64,000 bases of DNA from an uncultured Nesterenkonia sp. (GTDB lineage Bacteria > Actinomycetota > Actinomycetes > Actinomycetales > Micrococcaceae), in NCBI GenBank assembly GCA_947494195.1, contig CANLUC010000002.1:551074-615073 (forward strand), written 5' to 3'. A program made the position numbers and the translations under genes. Shown here piece by piece: positions 59,677-64,000 of this stretch. The notes under the pieces were generated by a model. It made no database searches, was not told the origin of the DNA, and saw only the letters and a program-made list of their open reading frames with translations. Position 1 is the stretch's first letter. Every line of letters begins with the position of its first letter.

Positions 59677-61425
59677 ATGGCCGACACAATTGTGAACACT
59701 GGCAAGACCGCGGCACCCGCGGAGCGGAATGAAGTGCGAGCGCTGCGAGAGAACCCTCGCGCGTCCGTGCTGGTCATCGGCGGCGGCATCAACGGCGTGG
59801 GCACGTTCCGCGACCTGGCTCTGCAGGGTGTCGACGTCGCACTGGTGGAACGCGGCGACTACTGCCAAGGCGCTTCCGGCGCCTCCTCGCACATGATCCA
59901 CGGTGGTATCCGGTACCTGGAGAACGGCGAGTTCAGACTTGTCCGCGAGTCTGTCGTGGAGCGCAACGCGCTGCTGAAGACCGCGCCCCACTACGTGAAG
60001 CCGCTGCAGACCACCATCCCGATCTACAGCACCTTCTCGGGCATCCTCGCTGCACCGATGCGGTTCCTCACCCATCGTCAGCAGGGCCAGCCGCGCGAGC
60101 GCGGTGCCTTCCTGATCAAGGCGGGGCTGACCATGTATGACTGGTTCTCCCGGGACGGCGGCTCTGTGCCCCGCCACCGCTTCGCCGGTCGCCGTGCCTC
60201 ACTGGCGCAGCTTCCCGATCTCCGCGACGACGTGCGCTACACAGCCACCTACTTCGACGCCTCGGTGCACAATCCTGAGCGCATGACCCTGGATGTCCTG
60301 CGCGACGGGCTGAACGCCAACCCGGACGTGCGCGCCACGAACTACGTCAGTGCCGTGGGACGCAGCGGCGAGGCCGTGACGCTGCGCGACGAGCTCACCG
60401 GCGAAGAGTTCCCGTTCACCGCCGACGTCGTCGTCAACGCCACCGGCGCATGGGTCGACGGGACCAATGACTCCCTCGGCGAGCCCAGCTCGTACATGGG
60501 CGGCACCAAGGGCTCGCACATCGTGCTGGACCACCCCGCCCTGCTCGCAGCCTGCGCGGGACGGGAGATGTTCTTCGAGAACACCGACGGGCGCATCGTG
60601 CTCATCTACCCCATCGAAGATCGAGTGCTGGTGGGCACCACCGACATCGACGTCGACGTCGATGAACAGCCCGTCTGCACCCCGGAGGAGGTCGACTACT
60701 TCATCGACCTGATCGGGCAGGTGTTCCCGGACATCACGGTCGAACCGGACCACGTGGTCTACAGCTTCTCCGGCGTCCGCCCGCTTCCGAAGCACGATGA
60801 GACCCAGCCCGGCTTCGTCTCCCGCGACTACCGGATCGAGCAGCGGCAGGACCGCGTCCAGGGTCGTGACGTCACCACGCTGAGCCTGGTGGGCGGCAAA
60901 TGGACGACCTTCCGTGCGCTGTCTGAGCACATGAGCAACGACGTGCTCGAGGTGCTGGGCCGGCGTCGCGCCGTCTCCACCGCGGGACTGCCCATCGGTG
61001 GCGGAAAGGGCTTCCCGAAGACCGCCTCCGCAGAGAAGGCCTGGGTCATGTCCCACGCCGGTGACGGGCTCTCCGCCGAGCGTGTCGAGGGACTGCTGAT
61101 CCGCTACGGGGCGCGTGCCAGCGAGGTCATCGACCACCTCCGCGCAGGATCCGACCGGGTGCTCGACTCGACCCCAGAGCTCAGTGAGCGCGAGCTCGCT
61201 TACATGGTGGAGCACGAGCAGGTGGGCCATCTGGTCGACGTGCTCATCCGCCGCACCTCCCTGGCTTTCCGTGGACTCGTCACCGGCGAGCTTCTCCGCG
61301 AGCTGGGAGACGCTCTTGCCCCGCTGAAGGGGTGGGACGCTGAGACCGTCACCGCTGAGATTGAACGCGCCGAACGAGTGCTGCGCGAGTGGCACAACGT
61401 CGATGTCAAGGATCTGGTGGCATAA
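59677..61425 (+). CDS. glpD: Aerobic glycerol-3-phosphate dehydrogenase
   Basis: FAD-dependent membrane-associated glycerol-3-phosphate dehydrogenase of about 582 aa, oxidising G3P to dihydroxyacetone phosphate and feeding electrons to quinone. FAD motif VLVIGGGINGVGTFRDLALQGVDVALVERGDYCQGASGASSHMIHGGIRYLENGEFRLVRES is intact. The C-terminal GlpD-type helical domain follows (MSHAGDGLSAERVEGLLIRYGARASEVID). Start ATG 59677 with GAGGAG 7-12 nt upstream; a GTG immediately before it is in the same frame. First gene of glpD-glpF-glpK, under the divergent SorC regulator. Confidence 0.95.
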   Translation: MADTIVNTGKTAAPAERNEVRALRENPRASVLVIGGGINGVGTFRDLALQGVDVALVERGDYCQGASGASSHMIHGGIRYLENGEFRLVRESVVERNALLKTAPHYVKPLQTTIPIYSTFSGILAAPMRFLTHRQQGQPRERGAFLIKAGLTMYDWFSRDGGSVPRHRFAGRRASLAQLPDLRDDVRYTATYFDASVHNPERMTLDVLRDGLNANPDVRATNYVSAVGRSGEAVTLRDELTGEEFPFTADVVVNATGAWVDGTNDSLGEPSSYMGGTKGSHIVLDHPALLAACAGREMFFENTDGRIVLIYPIEDRVLVGTTDIDVDVDEQPVCTPEEVDYFIDLIGQVFPDITVEPDHVVYSFSGVRPLPKHDETQPGFVSRDYRIEQRQDRVQGRDVTTLSLVGGKWTTFRALSEHMSNDVLEVLGRRRAVSTAGLPIGGGKGFPKTASAEKAWVMSHAGDGLSAERVEGLLIRYGARASEVIDHLRAGSDRVLDSTPELSERELAYMVEHEQVGHLVDVLIRRTSLAFRGLVTGELLRELGDALAPLKGWDAETVTAEIERAERVLREWHNVDVKDLVA

Positions 61426-61491
61426 CTCCGACGGGGCGCTCCGCCTCATCGGTTCAACTAAAGAAGAAAAGAATAAGGAAAGGAGCCAAAG

Positions 61492-62235
61492 ATGTCTCTT
61501 GAAGTATTTGTCGCTGAGACCTTCGGCACCATGTTGCTGTTGCTGCTCGGCGGTGGCGTCGTCGCCAACGTCGCCCTCCGTGGTACGAAGGGCAACGGCG
61601 CCGGGTTTCTGATGGTCAACTTCGGCTGGGGTCTCGGCGTCTTCGCCGGCGTCTATGTCGCGGCGCTCTCCGGAGCCCATCTGAACCCCGCAGTCACGAT
61701 CGGCCTGCTCGTCAACGGTGATACCGCCACCCTCGGTCCTGATATCGACAAGACGTTCCTCAACGTCGTGCTGTACTTCCTTGCCCAGATGCTGGGAGCG
61801 ATCATCGGTGCGGTGCTGTGCTACCTCAGCTATAAGCAGCATTTCGATGCAGAGCCTGATGCCGCCACCAAGCTCGGAGTCTTCTCCACCGGCCCGGCGA
61901 TCAAGTCCAATGCGTGGAACCTGGTGACCGAGATCATCGCCACCTTCGTGCTGGTCTTCGTGATCATCGCCCAGGGGAGCACGCCTTCGGGGCTCGGTCC
62001 GCTGGCGGTGGCGCTGCTCGTGGTCGGCATCGGCGCCTCGCTCGGTGGCCCCACGGGCTACGCCATCAACCCGGCACGTGACCTGGGCCCCAGGATCGCC
62101 CACGCCCTGCTGCCCATCAAGGGCAAGGGCGGCAGCGACTGGTCCTATGCATGGGTCCCCGTGGTGGGCCCCTTGATCGGTGGTGCCCTGGGTGGTCTGC
62201 TTGCCATGGTGGTCAGCTTCCCGGCAGTCAGCTGA
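61492..62235 (+). CDS. glpF: MIP-family glycerol facilitator
   Basis: Aquaglyceroporin of 247 aa, six helices with both NPA boxes: HLNPAVTIG in the first half-helix and AINPARDLGPRIAHALL in the second. The second box is followed by Asp-Leu-Gly-Pro-Arg with the selectivity-filter Arg, and the Asp of NPARD is the mark of glycerol-conducting channels. AGGAG lies about 8 nt upstream of the start. It brings glycerol into the cell for GlpK. A weak 8-bp hairpin lies in the 80-nt gap before glpK. Confidence 0.95.
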   Translation: MSLEVFVAETFGTMLLLLLGGGVVANVALRGTKGNGAGFLMVNFGWGLGVFAGVYVAALSGAHLNPAVTIGLLVNGDTATLGPDIDKTFLNVVLYFLAQMLGAIIGAVLCYLSYKQHFDAEPDAATKLGVFSTGPAIKSNAWNLVTEIIATFVLVFVIIAQGSTPSGLGPLAVALLVVGIGASLGGPTGYAINPARDLGPRIAHALLPIKGKGGSDWSYAWVPVVGPLIGGALGGLLAMVVSFPAVS

Positions 62236-62315
62236 AGTCCCGCGCAGGTCAGGTGATTCCATCATGGCCTGCCACAGCATGATCGACCGATAGAACACTC
62301 AAAGAGGAGAAGAAC

Positions 62316-63830
62316 ATGTCGAAGTACGTCATTGCGATCGACCAGGGCACCACGTCGAGCCGCGCGATCATCTTTGATCACACCGGGAACATCGTGTCCT
62401 CGGGCCAGAAGGAACATGAGCAGATCTTCCCCAAGGCTGGCTGGGTCGAGCATGACCCGATGGAGATCTGGAACAACACCCGCGAGGTCATCGGCAACGC
62501 GCTGTCCAAGGTGAACCTGACCCGGCACGACATCGCCGCGGTCGGCATCACCAACCAGCGCGAGACTACGGTGGTCTGGGACAAGAACACCGGAGAGCCG
62601 GTCTACAACGCGATCGTCTGGCAGGACACCCGCACCCAGTCGATCGTGGATGAGCTCGCCGCCGACGGCGGAGTGGAGCGCTTCAAGAAGAAGGTCGGCC
62701 TGCCGCTGGCGACCTACTTCTCCGGCACCAAGGTGAAGTGGATCCTGGACAATGTCGAAGGTGTCCGCGCCCGGGCCGAGGCCGGTGACCTGGTCTTCGG
62801 CAACACCGACTCCTGGATCACCTGGCACCTCACCGGTGGCACCGAGGGCGGTGTGCACATCACCGATGTCACCAACGCCTCCCGGACCATGTTCATGGAC
62901 ATCGAAACGCTGACCTGGGATGAAGACATCCTGGAGGCGTTCGGGGTGCCCCTTTCGATGCTGCCCGAGATCAAGTCCTCCTCCGAGGTCTACGGCAAGG
63001 TCCACGGCGCACAGCTTCTGCGCGAAACCCCGGTCGCCGGAATCCTCGGCGACCAGCAGGCCGCCACCTTCGGGCAGGCCGCGTTCGAGAAGGGCGGCGC
63101 CAAGAACACCTATGGCACCGGCAACTTCCTGATCGTCAACACCGGTGAGGAGATCGTCCGGTCCGAGAACGGGCTGCTGACCACGGTCTGCTACAAGCTC
63201 GGTGACGCCAAGCCGGTCTACGCCCTGGAAGGTTCGATCGCCGTGACCGGATCGCTGATCCAGTGGCTGCGCGACAACCTGGGCTTCATCAAGACTGCCC
63301 CTGAGGTCGAGAAGCTGGCGGAGTCGGTGGAGGACAACGGCGGCGTCTACGTCGTGCCGGCGTTCTCCGGCCTGTTCGCCCCCTATTGGCGCGGCGAAGC
63401 CCGTGGCGCCATTGTGGGCCTGACGCGCTTCGTGAACAAGGCGCACATCGCTCGCGCAGCACTTGAGGCGACAGCCTTCCAGACCCGCGAGGTCCTGGAT
63501 GCCGCGAACGCCGACTCCGGGGTCGACATGGAGGACCTGAGGGTCGACGGCGGCATGGTGGCCAATGATGCCCTGATGCAGTTCCAGGCAGACATCCTCG
63601 GGATTCCCGTGGTCCGTCCCAAGGTCACCGAGACCACGGCGCTGGGCGCCGCCTACGCGGCGGGTCTCGCGGTCGGCTTCTGGAGCGACACCGATGAGCT
63701 TGCTGCCAACTGGGCCGAGGACAAGCGCTGGGAGCCTGCCATGGAGGAGGCTGAGCGCGACCGTCAGCTGCGACTCTGGAAGAAGGCCGTCACGCGGACC
63801 TTCGACTGGGTGGACGACGACGTCAAGTAG
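62316..63830 (+). CDS. glpK: Glycerol kinase
   Basis: FGGY-family glycerol kinase of 504 aa. [52 protein letters not shown] is the invariant N-terminus. Also seen are [61 protein letters not shown] and [49 protein letters not shown]. The His used for activating phosphorylation in firmicutes is not evident. It phosphorylates glycerol to G3P, the substrate of GlpD. AGAGGAG 8 nt before the start; a strong hairpin terminates the operon. Confidence 0.96.
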   Translation: MSKYVIAIDQGTTSSRAIIFDHTGNIVSSGQKEHEQIFPKAGWVEHDPMEIWNNTREVIGNALSKVNLTRHDIAAVGITNQRETTVVWDKNTGEPVYNAIVWQDTRTQSIVDELAADGGVERFKKKVGLPLATYFSGTKVKWILDNVEGVRARAEAGDLVFGNTDSWITWHLTGGTEGGVHITDVTNASRTMFMDIETLTWDEDILEAFGVPLSMLPEIKSSSEVYGKVHGAQLLRETPVAGILGDQQAATFGQAAFEKGGAKNTYGTGNFLIVNTGEEIVRSENGLLTTVCYKLGDAKPVYALEGSIAVTGSLIQWLRDNLGFIKTAPEVEKLAESVEDNGGVYVVPAFSGLFAPYWRGEARGAIVGLTRFVNKAHIARAALEATAFQTREVLDAANADSGVDMEDLRVDGGMVANDALMQFQADILGIPVVRPKVTETTALGAAYAAGLAVGFWSDTDELAANWAEDKRWEPAMEEAERDRQLRLWKKAVTRTFDWVDDDVK

Positions 63831-63857
63831 TCAGTCGTCACCTGTTGCAGGTGAGGT

Positions 63858-63898
63858 GAGCGGGCCCGGGGTGATCTCTGATCACCCCGGGCCCGCTC
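63858..63898 (+). terminator. glp operon terminator hairpin
   Basis: Perfect 19-bp stem (63858-63876 with 63880-63898) closed by a 3-nt TCT loop, 27 nt after the glpK stop. No U-run, but the stability is extreme for such a short element. The remaining 100 nt to the window edge contain nothing recognisable. Confidence 0.85.
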
Positions 63899-64000
63899 GC
63901 GTCTCAGCTGGCTCTCAGTGTCTCAGGGGGTGCCTCTATGGTTTTCGTCAAGCGGCCAGAGAGTGCTCGGATGCGATCGGGGCGGCGGGGTCTTGGTAGA

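Noticed and set aside
60199..62298. 699-codon open frame on the minus strand across glpD and glpF
   Set aside because: It is the antisense shadow of two well-conserved genes in high-GC DNA. It has no family match, and its composition (His/Asp/Gly/Glu/Arg) is typical of reverse-frame reading.
63694..63999. 101-codon frame after and inside the 3' end of glpK
   Set aside because: Mostly overlaps glpK in another frame and crosses its terminator hairpin; no family similarity.

Overview
This window is high-GC actinobacterial DNA, most likely from a member of the Micrococcaceae. The proteins look closest to Nesterenkonia or Arthrobacter-like genera, but that is an inference from sequence style and gene content, not a search. 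Supporting points are the GC-rich third codon positions, frequent GTG and TTG starts, 4-nt ATGA/GTGA stop-start overlaps, Cys-free paralogues of L33 and S14, a CtaG/CopD-type fusion, a candidate LAxTG sortase-E-type surface protein, and the dnaX-recR-lysC neighbourhood. An ectoine-type importer fits a salt-tolerant organism. I see no phage, transposon, CRISPR array, tRNA or rRNA. Nearly all of the window is coding.

Layout. 1-3353: a 2-oxoacid dehydrogenase operon (E1 alpha, cut by the window edge; E1 beta; E2), probably branched-chain. 3382-7697: a GerMN-type lipoprotein, a CitE-like lyase, a 3-hydroxyisobutyryl-CoA hydrolase-like crotonase and alanine dehydrogenase. 7968-10594: a response regulator with a degenerate receiver, a thioesterase and a LAxTG surface protein. 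10729-15918: an aldo/keto reductase, a GntR regulator divergent from a D-2-hydroxyacid dehydrogenase plus amidase, and an EamA exporter. 16283-17686: rpmB-rpmG-rpsN, a structured intergenic element and hup. 17898-23630: a small membrane protein, CtaG/CopD, a lipoprotein, a thioredoxin-NHL protein and a flavodoxin-like protein. 23650-29125: a sulfur amino acid uptake block, metNIQ followed by a cystine-type ABC importer, interrupted by a DNA-repair glycosylase gene on the other strand. 29199-30591: a VOC protein and L-lactate dehydrogenase.

30659-34670 holds the most unusual block: a membrane histidine kinase and a membrane processive-type GT2 glycosyltransferase in one operon, with a convergent stand-alone CheY-like receiver. 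The glycosyltransferase carries a C-terminal domain that reads as an HPt fold in which the phospho-histidine position is alanine. I infer a two-component circuit that acts directly on polysaccharide synthesis rather than on transcription.

34740-38148 is purSQL. 38429-42607 carries a YchJ-type protein, an F420-reductase-like oxidoreductase, a DUF annotated elsewhere as 3-methyladenine glycosylase, a GNAT acetyltransferase and aspartate kinase. 42668-45939 is an ectoine-type importer (ehuBCDA) lying between lysC and recR-dnaX. 49719-55365 holds an acyltransferase, an MHS-family symporter and a TrpXYZ-type ABC importer. 55473-58478 is a 3-oxoadipyl-CoA thiolase/enoyl-CoA hydratase/3-hydroxyacyl-CoA dehydrogenase operon. 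58531-63830 is a SorC-type regulator divergent from glpD-glpF-glpK, which closes with a strong hairpin. Several perfect or near-perfect palindromes sit in promoter positions (12426, 17834, 25191, 38323/38378, 50837) and are reported as candidate operators.
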